Shown here: piece by piece, positions 6,294 to 14,916 of the stretch
Numbering within the stretch: the stretch's first letter is position 1
Layout of the letters: the number at the start of each line of letters is the position of its first letter
Origin: Rhodococcus sp. (in: high G+C Gram-positive bacteria)
GTDB lineage: Bacteria; Actinomycetota; Actinomycetes; Mycobacteriales; Mycobacteriaceae
DNA length: 18,555 bases
Direction: 5' to 3'
Assembly: GCA_012515885.1 (NCBI GenBank)
Contig: JAAYXN010000061.1
Span: forward strand, 1 to 18,555
Position numbers and translations under genes: made by a program
Notes under the pieces: generated by a model
Databases searched by the model: none
Seen by the model: only the letters and a program-made list of their open reading frames with translations
What the model was told of the DNA's origin: nothing

Positions 6294-9200
6294 TGGGGTG
6301 CTCCGATCACGAGGAGGGGTGTACCGGGCTCGACTTTCGAGCCGGGGGCAACAAGGACGTCGAGGACCTGCCCGGACGCGGGGCAGGGGACAGGCATTTC
6401 CAGCTTCATCGCTTCGAGGACCACAGCGTCTTGCCCGGCCTCGATGATCTGGCCGACCTCGACGGCAACGCGCCACACATTACCGACCATCGGTGCTTCG
6501 ATGACGTAGGCACCTTCGGGCAGGTCCAGCGGTGATTGATCGAGTTCGACGGCAGGTTCGTCGTCGACGCGGTCGAACTCGCCGGATGCACGCCACGCAG
6601 CTTTTTCTTGCTCGAACGCTGCGTTCTGTTTCGCGTTGAACTGGTCGATCGATGCGGCGTTGTCGGCGAGGAACGTCAGGTGGTCAGCGAGAGCGAACGT
6701 GCCTTCGGTGACTTCCGCGTTGAAGCGGCCAGCGCGGGCTTGCTCACGGTATTCGGTGAGCTGCTGTGGGGTCACAGGCTCCCACACGATGCGGTCAAAG
6801 AACCGGAACAGCCACGGCTTGCCCGTCTCGAACGGCGCCCGCTGCCGGTACCCGGACCAGATGGGCACGGTGCGTCCCACAAGCTGGTAGCCGCCGGGTG
6901 ACTCCATGCCGTACACGCACAGGTACTTGCCGCCGATACCGACTGCATCCGATGGCGTCCAGGTACGGGCCGGGTTGTATTTGGTGGTGACGAGACGGTG
7001 ACGGGGATCGAGCGGAACAGCAAGGGGCGCGCCGAGATAGACGTCACCCAGGCCGAGGACTAGGTATTCGGCGTCGAAGACGGTTTCGCGGACCTGATCA
7101 ATGCTGTCGAGTCCGTTGATGCGTCGAATGAACTCGATGTTGGACGGCAGCCACGGTGCTTCGTCGCGCACACCACTGCGATAGCGGTCGATAGCTTGCG
7201 CGATGGACGGGTCGTCAAAGGACAGTGGCAGGCGGATGGTGCGGCTGGGGACCACCAGGTCGTGAGTGGCGGGAAGTTCCGTTTCGATATCGGTGAGGAT
7301 GCCGAGCAGTCGCTGCTGCGGGAGTACGTCGGGATCAAAATGCAGGTGCAGTGAGCGCACTCCGGGAGTGATGTCGATCAGTCCGGGAACCTGGTGTTCG
7401 ATGAGCTTCTGCGACAGCGCATGGACGCGCATACGCAGACCCAAATCGAGTTCCATCGCGCCATATTCGACGAGGATGTTGTCGTCGCCGCCGCGCAGGT
7501 ACACCACTTCGGGGCGATCGAGCACCGATGGCCCGGAACCGAGAACGCCACCGTTCGCTGGACGCCCCACCGTGGTCGCCGGTGGAACATCGAGTGCCCG
7601 TGCAGAATCCGAGGCGCGCAGGGTATCGGCGCCGTCATCGGTGACGGGAACGAAACGCACCTTGTCGCCGGGACGGATCTGGCCGAGCTTCCAGCGATGT
7701 GCCCGCGCCACAGTCAGGGGGCACGCGAACCCTCCCAGGCTGGGACCGTCCGGGCCCAGAAGGATCGGTGTATCACCGGAAACATTGAGGGCGCCAACGC
7801 TATACGGGTTGTCGTGCAGGTTGGATGGGTGCAGGCCGGCATCGCCGCCGTCGGCGCGGGACCAGGTTGGCTTCGGTCCGTCGAGACGGATGCCGGTGCG
7901 GTTTGCGTGCGTCTGCACCGTCCATGTGGTGTCGTAAAAATGTTCCATATCGGCCGCGGTGAAGTACGCGGGCGATGGCTGCGGGCCCTCCGTGACAGCC
8001 AGGTGCCATTCATGGGTTAGCTGTGGCCGCGAATCGGTGGGCACGGGAGCGGGGTCGGTCAGTGTGGGATTGTCCGGGTGCAGGCCCAGGACGTCGGACG
8101 TCGCCACCGCCTTGCCTGTGACGCCGCCGAATCCGCCGAGGGTGAAGGTCGACGCGCTGCCGTGATACAGCGGTGCGTTGATGCCGCCGCGCACCGCGAT
8201 GTAGGTGCGCAAACCTTCCCCAGCCGGAGTCCCGACGTCGAGGATGCCGCCAGCGGGAACATAGATCGGCTCCCACATCGCGACGGGTCCGCCGTCGAGG
8301 GTGATCGGAGCATCCGCACCGGTCACGCACACGGTCGTGGGGATAGAAAACTGTAGCGATGGGCCCTGCAGGGTGCACTCAAGACCGACCGCACCGGCCG
8401 GGTTGCCGACGGCAGTGTTTGCGAGCTGGAAAGACAGGTCATCCATCGGGCCAGACGGCGGAATACCCACCTCCCACAAACCAATTCGACCCGGGTAGTC
8501 CTGCAACGTCGTCATGGTGCCGCCCCGCAGAACGTCGATACGCAAACCGGTCGTGGGCAGGTTGTCGAGAGATTTGGTGGTGTGCACGCCATCAAGGACG
8601 ACGTCCGCGCTGCAGATGCTGCGCAACTGCGGCAGGTTCGTCTGAAGCCCGTACAGGTGCGTGTCGGTAAGAGCCTCACCAAGCGCAGCGAACGCGCCGC
8701 GACGAGTCGCCGAGTGGGTGATGACTTTCGCGAGCATCGGGTCGTAGTACGAGCTGACCTCTGTGCCTGTATCCACCCAGCTTTCGATGCGGGTGTGCGC
8801 GGGGAAGCTGACCTCAGTGAGGGTGCCAGCGCTGGGACGGTAATCGTGGCCGGGATCTTCGGCGTAGACGCGCGCCTCCACCGCGTGGCCGGTGATTGCG
8901 GGGCCGGAATCCGGGAGTTCGGCAAGCATAGATGAGTCGCCTTGAGCGAGCCGCAGCATCCATCCCACCAGGTCAACGCCTGTCACTTCCTCGGTGACGG
9001 GGTGCTCGACCTGGAGGCGGGTGTTCATTTCCAGGAAGGACGCTTCGCCGCGGTCGACGTCGTAGACAAATTCGACGGTGCCTGCAGACCGGTAGTTCAC
9101 CGAGGACGCAAGCTTGCGGGACGACGACAGCAACTGCTCGACCACCTCGTCGGAGAGTCCCGCGGCGGGAGCTTCCTCGACGACTTTCTGGTTGCGACGC

Positions 9201-9928
9201 TGCAGCGAGCAGTCGCGGGTACCGAGGCTGAGAGTGCGGCCCTGCCCGTCACCAAATACCTGAACTTCGATGTGCCGGGCGTTGGCGACGAAACGTTCCA
9301 GAAACACACCGGACGACGAGAAGTTCGCGGCGGCCAGGCGCTGCACACGGTCGTAGGCAGAGCGCAGTTCGTCGGCGCTAAAGCATGCCTGCATGCCGAT
9401 ACCTCCGCCGCCGCCAACAGCTTTGAGCATGACGGGGTAGCCGATCACCTCGGCCTGCGCGAGCGCAGCGTCGACGGATTCGAGCAGCCCGCTGCCCGGG
9501 ACGAGAGGGACACCGACAGCGCGGGCCGCTTCACGGGCAGTGTGCTTGTTGCCGAAAATACGCAGTTGTTCAGGCGTCGGGCCGACGAACGCGATGCCTT
9601 GGGTTTCAGCTGCGGCGGCGAACGTGTCGTTTTCGGACAGAAATCCGTACCCGGGGTGGATGGCCCCTGCGCCTGTTGCGAGCGCAGCTTCAATGACGGC
9701 GTCGGTGCGCAGATACGACTCGGCCGCGGGAGCGGGACCTAACCGTATGGCGACGTCCGCCATTTCGACGTGCGCTGCAGCGGAATCTGCATCGGAGTAG
9801 ACGGCGACAGTTTTGAGCCCGAGCAGGTGTGCGGAACGCATGATGCGGCAGGCGATCTCGCCGCGGTTCGCAACCAGGAGGGTGTCAAAACTGAACTCGA
9901 TCGGCGGCGTATTCATCCCTGTGGACAT
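6290..9928 (-). CDS. uca: urea carboxylase (biotin- and ATP-dependent)
   Basis: A 1212-residue enzyme making allophanate from urea, bicarbonate and ATP. The biotin carboxylase part (about 1-450) begins TLLVANRGEIACRIMRSA, with glycine-rich GGGGGIGMQ near 172, RDCSLQRRNQKVVEEAPA, and EMNTRLQVEHP near 300. The carboxyltransferase part follows: a KipA/AHS2-like domain from about 460 (LQDYPGRIGLWEVGIPPSGPMD) and a KipI/AHS1-like domain from about 803 to 1045. The C-terminal biotinyl domain has EAMKLE with biotin-accepting Lys1175. All parts are intact. The start is ATG 9928; a second ATG four codons later (9916) is possible, and neither has a well-spaced Shine-Dalgarno. Related enzymes in other bacteria are guanidine carboxylases and sit beside DUF1989 partner genes. 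None is here, while a urea transporter is, so urea is the favoured substrate by inference. Confidence 0.95.
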   Translation of the reverse strand: MSTGMNTPPIEFSFDTLLVANRGEIACRIMRSAHLLGLKTVAVYSDADSAAAHVEMADVAIRLGPAPAAESYLRTDAVIEAALATGAGAIHPGYGFLSENDTFAAAAETQGIAFVGPTPEQLRIFGNKHTAREAARAVGVPLVPGSGLLESVDAALAQAEVIGYPVMLKAVGGGGGIGMQACFSADELRSAYDRVQRLAAANFSSSGVFLERFVANARHIEVQVFGDGQGRTLSLGTRDCSLQRRNQKVVEEAPAAGLSDEVVEQLLSSSRKLASSVNYRSAGTVEFVYDVDRGEASFLEMNTRLQVEHPVTEEVTGVDLVGWMLRLAQGDSSMLAELPDSGPAITGHAVEARVYAEDPGHDYRPSAGTLTEVSFPAHTRIESWVDTGTEVSSYYDPMLAKVITHSATRRGAFAALGEALTDTHLYGLQTNLPQLRSICSADVVLDGVHTTKSLDNLPTTGLRIDVLRGGTMTTLQDYPGRIGLWEVGIPPSGPMDDLSFQLANTAVGNPAGAVGLECTLQGPSLQFSIPTTVCVTGADAPITLDGGPVAMWEPIYVPAGGILDVGTPAGEGLRTYIAVRGGINAPLYHGSASTFTLGGFGGVTGKAVATSDVLGLHPDNPTLTDPAPVPTDSRPQLTHEWHLAVTEGPQPSPAYFTAADMEHFYDTTWTVQTHANRTGIRLDGPKPTWSRADGGDAGLHPSNLHDNPYSVGALNVSGDTPILLGPDGPSLGGFACPLTVARAHRWKLGQIRPGDKVRFVPVTDDGADTLRASDSARALDVPPATTVGRPANGGVLGSGPSVLDRPEVVYLRGGDDNILVEYGAMELDLGLRMRVHALSQKLIEHQVPGLIDITPGVRSLHLHFDPDVLPQQRLLGILTDIETELPATHDLVVPSRTIRLPLSFDDPSIAQAIDRYRSGVRDEAPWLPSNIEFIRRINGLDSIDQVRETVFDAEYLVLGLGDVYLGAPLAVPLDPRHRLVTTKYNPARTWTPSDAVGIGGKYLCVYGMESPGGYQLVGRTVPIWSGYRQRAPFETGKPWLFRFFDRIVWEPVTPQQLTEYREQARAGRFNAEVTEGTFALADHLTFLADNAASIDQFNAKQNAAFEQEKAAWRASGEFDRVDDEPAVELDQSPLDLPEGAYVIEAPMVGNVWRVAVEVGQIIEAGQDAVVLEAMKLEMPVPCPASGQVLDVLVAPGSKVEPGTPLLVIGAPQ

Positions 9929-9930
9929 GG

Positions 9931-9940
9931 TTGTATACGC
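9931..9940. promoter_or_regulatory. GTATAC element before the urea carboxylase start, candidate GntR operator
   Basis: TTGTATACGC lies 2 bp upstream of the first carboxylase ATG; on the coding strand it reads GCGTATACAA. The palindromic core GTATAC is typical of operators bound by GntR-type dimers. The nine bases GCGTATACA recur upstream of urtA (16324-16332). A GntR regulator is encoded between the two transcription units. The assignment to that regulator is inference. Confidence 0.4.
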
Positions 9941-10025
9941 TATGGACCTCGTGTTTCGCCGATATTGCGTGGCGTAAAGCTCCGGTGACTACGCACGTCG
10001 AGTGTGTTAACAGTTGGGCGCAGTG

Positions 10026-10562
10026 TCAGCGGTAGGTGTCGCGCTCAATGTGGAGGGTGCCGATGGTGGTGGCGAGGCCGTCGTATTGGCAGACGAGAAG
10101 CACAAATTCGATGAGTTGACGTTCGCTGAGGTGCTCGGCCAAGGCTGCCCATGAGTTGTCGGAGAGTTCTTTGGTGGCGAGCATTTCGTCGGCGGCGGTG
10201 AGCATGGCGCGATGGCGTTCACTCCAGCCGCTGGCGCCGGGACCGGTGATGACGCGGTCGAGGATTTCGGGGGTGACGCCGGCGCGTCGCCCGAGCCGGA
10301 TGTGGTGGTCCATTTCGTAGGAGCAGTCGCGCAGGTGGGCGACCCGCAGGATGATGAGTTCGGTTTCGTGGCGGGAGATTTTTCCGCCGGGCATGAGTTT
10401 GCCGGAGTAGTGCAGCCAGCCGCGGAAGAGGCCGCGTGTGCGCCCGAGGGTGCTGAAGAGGTGCGCATCTTTGGTCCCGGCGGCTGTGGACAGCACTTTC
10501 CAGACGACCCAGTTGATGGGCCCTAGCTGCTTGAATCGTCCCGGAGTGATGCGTGCGCTCAT
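10026..10562 (-). CDS. AhpD/carboxymuconolactone-decarboxylase-like protein
   Basis: A 178-residue alpha-helical protein of the CMD/AhpD superfamily. The core is HETELIILRVAHLRDCSYEMDHHIRLGRRAG (residues 65-95). AhpD uses Glu...CxxC...His as a peroxidase relay. Here Glu68, Cys80 and His87 are kept but the second Cys is Glu83 (CSYE), so the AhpD disulfide cannot form. This CxYE form is what I know from mycobacterial relatives such as Rv0464c, whose gene lies beside ramB in M. tuberculosis. The chemistry is unknown; a true decarboxylase or peroxidase role is not shown. It sits on the same strand 70 bp after the GntR gene and 97 bp before urea carboxylase, so it may be read with them, but the gaps are larger than elsewhere in the cluster and a palindrome lies just upstream of it. 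Confidence 0.85.
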   Translation of the reverse strand: MSARITPGRFKQLGPINWVVWKVLSTAAGTKDAHLFSTLGRTRGLFRGWLHYSGKLMPGGKISRHETELIILRVAHLRDCSYEMDHHIRLGRRAGVTPEILDRVITGPGASGWSERHRAMLTAADEMLATKELSDNSWAALAEHLSERQLIEFVLLVCQYDGLATTIGTLHIERDTYR

Positions 10563-10588
10563 AACCCGTCCTTATCGCGAGGAACCGC

Positions 10589-10604
10589 TAGTCGGACCAG
10601 ACTA
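10589..10604. promoter_or_regulatory. inverted repeat upstream of the AhpD-like gene, candidate FadR/GntR-type operator
   Basis: TAGTCGGACCAGACTA has perfect 5-bp arms (TAGTC/GACTA) and contains TAGTC-G-GACCA, one base from the FadR-type core TGGTC-N-GACCA. It lies in the 70-bp gap between the GntR gene and the AhpD-like gene, 27 bp before the latter's ATG. The neighbouring GntR/FCD protein is an obvious candidate to bind it, but the GTATAC element is a competing candidate. Confidence 0.4.
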
Positions 10605-10632
10605 CTGGGGAACGCGCCGTATTTGCCGGAAG

Positions 10633-11319
10633 CTAGTCGCGCACCGCCCACGCCATTTTGGCGAGGGAGAGGGCCTGCTGGGCGCGTTCGATGACAACCT
10701 CGCGGGATTCACTGATATGACGCAGCAAGGTGGTGCGGGCCTCGTCGATCTTGCGATCCAAAGCAAGTTCCGCGACCTGAATATGTTCCTCGATGGTCGC
10801 GCTCATCCGGTCCGGGGTGAGGTAGTCGAACATGCGCACCGGACGCACCCGCGCATTCACGTTCGTGAGCGCATCGGCGAGAGCCTGGTTACCGGAAGCA
10901 GCAAGAAGTGCAGTGTGGAATTGCTCGTCCAAAACAACGAAACCCGCGTCCGGTGCCGGCTGCTGCTGACGCAACGCATACCAACGGTCAAGCTCAGGGC
11001 CCAAAATATCTGCATCGTGCGTCAGCTCTTCGTCTTCCCGAACCCGCTCAAGGCCCCGCAACTCCAAAGTGATGCGCAGCTCATACAGGCTCGCCAGCTC
11101 GTCAAGACGCGGACGATACGGATAGAGCCCATCCCGGTCTCGCTGAATCAGCCCGTCCGCAAGCAAACGGGCCAACGCCTCCCGCACCGGTGTGCGAGAA
11201 ACGTTGTAGGCCTCAGCGAGTTTCTCCTCACCAAGACGCCCACCGGGCGGGATAGCTCCCGTCATGAGGTCATCACGAAGTGAGAGATAGACCTGTTCGC
11301 CGAGCGATGCTTTCGTCAT
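10633..11319 (-). CDS. GntR-family regulator, FCD subgroup
   Basis: A 228-residue one-component regulator. The N-terminal winged helix-turn-helix (about residues 5-70) has GAIPPGGRLGEEKLAEAYNV followed by SRTPVREALARLLADGLI. The C-terminal all-helical FCD effector domain (about 75-215) shows the usual metal or ligand site: Asp131 and His135 in DEQFHTALLAASGN, His179 in EEHI, and His201 in LLRHI. The effector is unknown; members of this subgroup sense carboxylic acids. The gene begins 17 bp after the urtE stop, with GAAAGG as a plausible ribosome-binding site, so it is probably co-transcribed with urtABCDE. Its place between transporter and catabolic genes makes it the likely local regulator of the urea genes (inference). 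Confidence 0.92.
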   Translation of the reverse strand: MTKASLGEQVYLSLRDDLMTGAIPPGGRLGEEKLAEAYNVSRTPVREALARLLADGLIQRDRDGLYPYRPRLDELASLYELRITLELRGLERVREDEELTHDADILGPELDRWYALRQQQPAPDAGFVVLDEQFHTALLAASGNQALADALTNVNARVRPVRMFDYLTPDRMSATIEEHIQVAELALDRKIDEARTTLLRHISESREVVIERAQQALSLAKMAWAVRD

Positions 11320-11336
11320 AACCCCCGAACCTTTCG

Positions 11337-12050
11337 TCAGATCGCCATAGCCGCGCGCACATCGGCAGCGATCGCGGTGAGATCAGCATTGTCCCCAGCG
11401 CCGCCAGCTCCACTGGACGTCACCCGGCCCGATTCGAGCACGTAGTAGCGTTGCGCCGATTCGAGAGCGAAACCAATGTGCTGTTCGACGAGCAGCACCC
11501 CGAGGTCACCTCGACGCGTGAGATCGCTGATGGTGCGCTCAATTTCGGCGACCACCGACGGCTGAATACCTTCCGTCGGTTCATCGAGAATGAGCATGCG
11601 CGGCTCGGTGATGAGTGCCCTTGCGATCGCGAGCTGCTGACGTTGACCACCCGACAGCAACCCGGCGCGGCGATCAAGCAGTCCGGTCAGGGCCGGGAAC
11701 AGGTCGAGAACCTCGCCGATCAGCTCCTTACCGCGCTTGCGGCCATCGGCAACAACCTGCAGGTTCTCTGCCGTCGTCAACTGGCCGAACGACTGCTGCC
11801 CCTGCGGGACATAGGCGAGGCCACGTGCCACGCGGCCCGACGGACGCAGCGACGTGACATCCTCGCCGTCAAACATGACCCGGCCAGAATTGGTTTTGAT
11901 CAGCCCCACTGCGGCGCGCAGCAGTGTGGTTTTGCCCGCCCCGTTGTGTCCCATGACCGCGGCAACGCCGTCACCGGGAACCTTGAGGGAGACGTTGTGG
12001 ATCACTTCGGTACGCCCGTAACCTGCGCGGACGTCGATGAGTTCAAGCAT
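11337..12050 (-). CDS. urtE: urea ABC transporter ATP-binding protein UrtE
   Basis: A 237-residue ABC ATPase of the LivF type, the second nucleotide-binding subunit of the Urt high-affinity urea importer. Walker A is GHNGAGKTT (34-42), the signature is LSGGQRQQLA (132-141), Walker B is LILDEPTEG (153-161), and the switch histidine is in VEQHIGF. PTEGIQPSVV after Walker B is a form I associate with UrtE more than with amino-acid LivF proteins. The ATG shares one base with the stop of urtD (TGATG), so translation is probably coupled. The C-terminus is a short Gly/Ala tail. Substrate assignment rests on the whole urtABCDE set and the adjoining urea carboxylase. Confidence 0.93.
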   Translation of the reverse strand: MLELIDVRAGYGRTEVIHNVSLKVPGDGVAAVMGHNGAGKTTLLRAAVGLIKTNSGRVMFDGEDVTSLRPSGRVARGLAYVPQGQQSFGQLTTAENLQVVADGRKRGKELIGEVLDLFPALTGLLDRRAGLLSGGQRQQLAIARALITEPRMLILDEPTEGIQPSVVAEIERTISDLTRRGDLGVLLVEQHIGFALESAQRYYVLESGRVTSSGAGGAGDNADLTAIAADVRAAMAI

Positions 12051-12874
12051 CAGGAGTTCTCCTTCTCCGCGGAACCGACAGCGGCGGTGGTGCCCAGATA
12101 CACCTCTTGGACTTTCGGGTCCGCCTGAACCTGCGCAACGGTGCCTTCGCTGAGGACTTTGCCCGCATGCAGGACGGTGACCGACGTGGCGAACGCCCTC
12201 ATGAAGTCCATGTCATGTTCGACGACAACCACGGTCCGTTCGGCGCCGATGCGTCGCAATAGATTCCCGGTTTCTTCACGCTCTTCGTGGCTCATACCCG
12301 CGACCGGTTCATCAAGTAGTAGGACGTCGGCGTTCTGCACCAACAGCATCCCGATCTCAAGCCACTGTTTCTGCCCGTGGGCGAGAATTCCGGCAGGTCG
12401 GTTCCGCAGCGCGCTGAGTCCGGTGGTTTCGAGGGCTTCTTCGATCTGCGGCAACACGCTTTTGCGTCGACGCAGCAGGCTCATCGGTTTGCGGCCAGCA
12501 CCAGCGGCGATATCCAGGTTTTGCAGTACCGAGAGTTCTTCAAAGACACTCGCGGTTTGGAAGGTGCGCCCCACGCCGAGGCGGGCGATGTGATGCACCT
12601 TCTTGCCGATCAGTTCCACACCGGATTTTTCGACCGAACCGGTTGCGGGAACCAGACCGGTGACGGCGTCGACGAGGGTGGTTTTTCCGGCGCCGTTGGG
12701 TCCGATGAGGAAGCGGAGGTCGCCCTGCATCAACGTCAGGTCGACGCCGTCGACGGCCTTGAATCCATCGAAACTGACTCGTAGATCGCGAATTTCGAGG
12801 TATTGGCTCGACATGCCGGCGTTGCCGCCGGCGACCGGCTCTTTGGGAGTGGTGTCTGCGTCCGGTGTGGTCAT
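12050..12874 (-). CDS. urtD: urea ABC transporter ATP-binding protein UrtD
   Basis: A 274-residue ABC ATPase of the LivG type and the partner of UrtE. Walker A is GPNGAGKTT (58-66), the signature is the variant LAHGQKQWLEIGM (from 164), as I recall for UrtD proteins, and Walker B is VLLLDEPVAGM (184-194), followed by VVVVEHDMDF. The first 20 or so residues (MTTPDADTTPKEP...) are a polar extension before the domain proper. An internal ATG at codon 21 could start the protein, but the ATGA overlap with the urtC stop supports the first ATG. Confidence 0.93.
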   Translation of the reverse strand: MTTPDADTTPKEPVAGGNAGMSSQYLEIRDLRVSFDGFKAVDGVDLTLMQGDLRFLIGPNGAGKTTLVDAVTGLVPATGSVEKSGVELIGKKVHHIARLGVGRTFQTASVFEELSVLQNLDIAAGAGRKPMSLLRRRKSVLPQIEEALETTGLSALRNRPAGILAHGQKQWLEIGMLLVQNADVLLLDEPVAGMSHEEREETGNLLRRIGAERTVVVVEHDMDFMRAFATSVTVLHAGKVLSEGTVAQVQADPKVQEVYLGTTAAVGSAEKENS

Positions 12875-13977
12875 CGCGTCGCCTCCATATCCGAAGTAGG
12901 TGCAGTTTCAGGCCCCGGTGGGACGGCCTCCGACGCCTTCTTGCTGCGTTTGCGGAGGGCGAAGAGCCCGGCGATACCGGCGGGGAAGAAGCCGACAACG
13001 ACGATGAACAGCAGACCCTGCGCGTACGTCCAGCCTGAGGGGAAGGATTCGGAGAAGGCGCTCTGAGCCCAGGCCACGCCGAGCGCGCCGAGGACCGGTC
13101 CGAGCAGCGTGGAGCGTCCACCGATCGCGACGCCGATAAGGAACGCAATCGAGGGGATGATGCCGACATCAGCGGGGGAGATGATGCCGACGATCGGAAC
13201 GAACAGGGCTCCGGCGATACCGGCGAAGAACGCGGCGGTGACGTACGCGACGAGCTTGATGTTCGCGGGGTCGTACCCAAGGAACCGGACGCGTTCTTCC
13301 TGATCCCGCACCGCCACTAGCAGCTCGCCGTAACGCGAATACATGAGCTGACGGGTAAGGGCGACCACCGCGAGCAGCGTGCCAGCGGCAATGAAGAACA
13401 GCATCTGCTTGTTCGCCGGATCATTGAGGTTGAAGCCGAAGAACGTGCGGAAACGGTTGAGCCCGTTCGATCCACCCGTCGTCTGTTGACCGATCAGCAA
13501 AATTGCGAACGCTGCTGCGAGTGCCTGAGACAGGATCGCGAAGTAGGCGCCTTTCACTCGCCGCTTGAACACACCCAGACCGAGAACCAGCGCAACAAGA
13601 CCGGGAATGATCAGGATGCCGGCGATGGTGACAACGGGGTTCGCAAATGGCACCCAGTAGCCGGGCAGCGCGCGGATACCGGCGATTTGCATAAAGTCCG
13701 GAACGGTGTCGCCGCGAAGCTCAGCGTCAGCGATCTTGAGGTGCATCGCCATGATGTACGCGCCCAGACCGAAGAAGACGCCCTGACCGAGAGTCAGCAT
13801 TCCGCCGCGGCCCCACGCCAAACCGATACCGACAGCGACGATCGCGAAGCAAATGAACTTACCGAGCAGCGACAGTCGGAAATCGCTCAACACCGCTGGG
13901 GCAACAGCGAAAAGCAAGATCGCCGCGATCGCGAAACCGCCCCAGACTTTAGTCTTTTCGTTCGTCAGGATGCTCAT
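12871..13977 (-). CDS. urtC: urea ABC transporter permease UrtC
   Basis: A 368-residue inner-membrane permease of the LivM/branched-chain type, one half of the Urt channel. Multiple hydrophobic helices are seen throughout. Typical blocks are WGRGGMLTLGQGVFFGLGAYIMAMHL near the N-terminus and GRSTLLGPVLGALGVAWAQSAFSESFP near the C-terminus. The intervening RYGELLVAVRDQEERVRFLGYDPANIKL is the cytoplasmic loop that couples to the ATPases. A charged 35-residue tail rich in Lys, Pro and Glu ends the protein. Four-base ATGA overlaps join it to urtB before and urtD after. Confidence 0.93.
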   Translation of the reverse strand: MSILTNEKTKVWGGFAIAAILLFAVAPAVLSDFRLSLLGKFICFAIVAVGIGLAWGRGGMLTLGQGVFFGLGAYIMAMHLKIADAELRGDTVPDFMQIAGIRALPGYWVPFANPVVTIAGILIIPGLVALVLGLGVFKRRVKGAYFAILSQALAAAFAILLIGQQTTGGSNGLNRFRTFFGFNLNDPANKQMLFFIAAGTLLAVVALTRQLMYSRYGELLVAVRDQEERVRFLGYDPANIKLVAYVTAAFFAGIAGALFVPIVGIISPADVGIIPSIAFLIGVAIGGRSTLLGPVLGALGVAWAQSAFSESFPSGWTYAQGLLFIVVVGFFPAGIAGLFALRKRSKKASEAVPPGPETAPTSDMEATR

Positions 13978-14858
13978 ACGAGGCTCCTTGTCTTGACGGC
14001 GAACAGTCCCTGCGGACGCAGCTGCAAGAACACGACGATGATGATGAACAGCACGACCTTCGCGATCGACGCCGTCGTCGAGTATTCGATGAAGGAGTTC
14101 AGGGTGCCGAGCGCGAACGCCGCGATCACCGCGCCCTTCATCTGCCCAAGCCCGCCGACGACGACCACGAGGAACGCATCAATGAGGTAGCTCTGGCCAA
14201 TCGTGGGGCTGGTCGAACCGATCAGCGTCAGCGCCACACCGGCCACACCAGCCAGACCGGAACCGATAAAGAACGTGGTGATGTCGGTGCGACGGCTGGA
14301 GATGCCCGTTGTTTCCGCGAGGTCGCGGTTTTGCACGACGGCGCGGATACGCCGTCCCATCGCGGTGCGCTTCATCGCCAACGACAGCGCGACGACGGCA
14401 ATTACTGCGAGGAAGAAAATGAAGATCCTCGTTTTAGGGACGACGGCTCCCAAAATTTCGACGCCGCCGGTCAGCCACTCCGGCGCCACCACGTTGACCG
14501 CGGGTGCACCGAAGATGTCCCGAGCGAGTTGCTGCAGGATCAACCCGACACCAAAAGTGACAAGCAGGGTATCGAGTGGCCGGTGGTACATGCGTTGCAC
14601 GAGGGTGACTTCCAGCAGTACACCCATCGCACCGCCGACCAGGAAGCCGACGAGCAGAGAAATAAACAGCGACCCGGTGGCGCTGGAAATCACCTGCTGC
14701 ACAACATAAGCCGTATAGCACCCGGCCATAATGAACTCGCCGTGCGCCATGTTGATTACGCCCATCTGACCGAAGGTCAGGGCCAGACCTAGCGCTGCGA
14801 GCAGCAGGATGGATCCGATACTGATACCGGTGAACAGCTGTCCGATCACGACATCCAT
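13974..14858 (-). CDS. urtB: urea ABC transporter permease UrtB
   Basis: A 294-residue permease of the LivH type and partner of UrtC. It starts MDVVIGQLFTGISIGSILLLAALGLALTFGQMGVINMAHGEFIM, the classic LivH/UrtB opening. The coupling loop is KRTAMGRRIRAVVQNRDLAETTGI. Near the C-terminus it has VVVGGLGQMKGAVIAAFALGTLNSFIEY. Its length fits the core permease without the long periplasmic N-terminal extension seen in some UrtB proteins. AAAGGA lies 9 bp before the ATG. It begins 58 bp after the urtA stop, with no hairpin seen in that gap, and overlaps urtC by 4 bp. Confidence 0.93.
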   Translation of the reverse strand: MDVVIGQLFTGISIGSILLLAALGLALTFGQMGVINMAHGEFIMAGCYTAYVVQQVISSATGSLFISLLVGFLVGGAMGVLLEVTLVQRMYHRPLDTLLVTFGVGLILQQLARDIFGAPAVNVVAPEWLTGGVEILGAVVPKTRIFIFFLAVIAVVALSLAMKRTAMGRRIRAVVQNRDLAETTGISSRRTDITTFFIGSGLAGVAGVALTLIGSTSPTIGQSYLIDAFLVVVVGGLGQMKGAVIAAFALGTLNSFIEYSTTASIAKVVLFIIIVVFLQLRPQGLFAVKTRSLV

Positions 14859-14916
14859 GAATGTGCGTCCTTTCTCTACTCGTCGACTTACTGCGTTTCG
14901 CTCCTACTCCGCGAGA

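Noticed and set aside
6294..6476. A longer start for allophanate hydrolase at 6476
   Set aside because: The extension lies inside the biotinyl domain of urea carboxylase and encodes Arg/Pro-rich sequence unlike the family; the GTG at 6293 fits the overlap and ribosome-binding site.
8942..9742. A 266-codon plus-strand open frame inside urea carboxylase
   Set aside because: It is antisense to the conserved biotin carboxylase domain and has no recognisable motif; an effect of high-GC codon bias.
9929..10025. A guanidine (ykkC-type) riboswitch before the carboxylase
   Set aside because: The gap is only 97 bp and I see no long paired leader or known conserved loop there, only a weak 5-bp inverted repeat.
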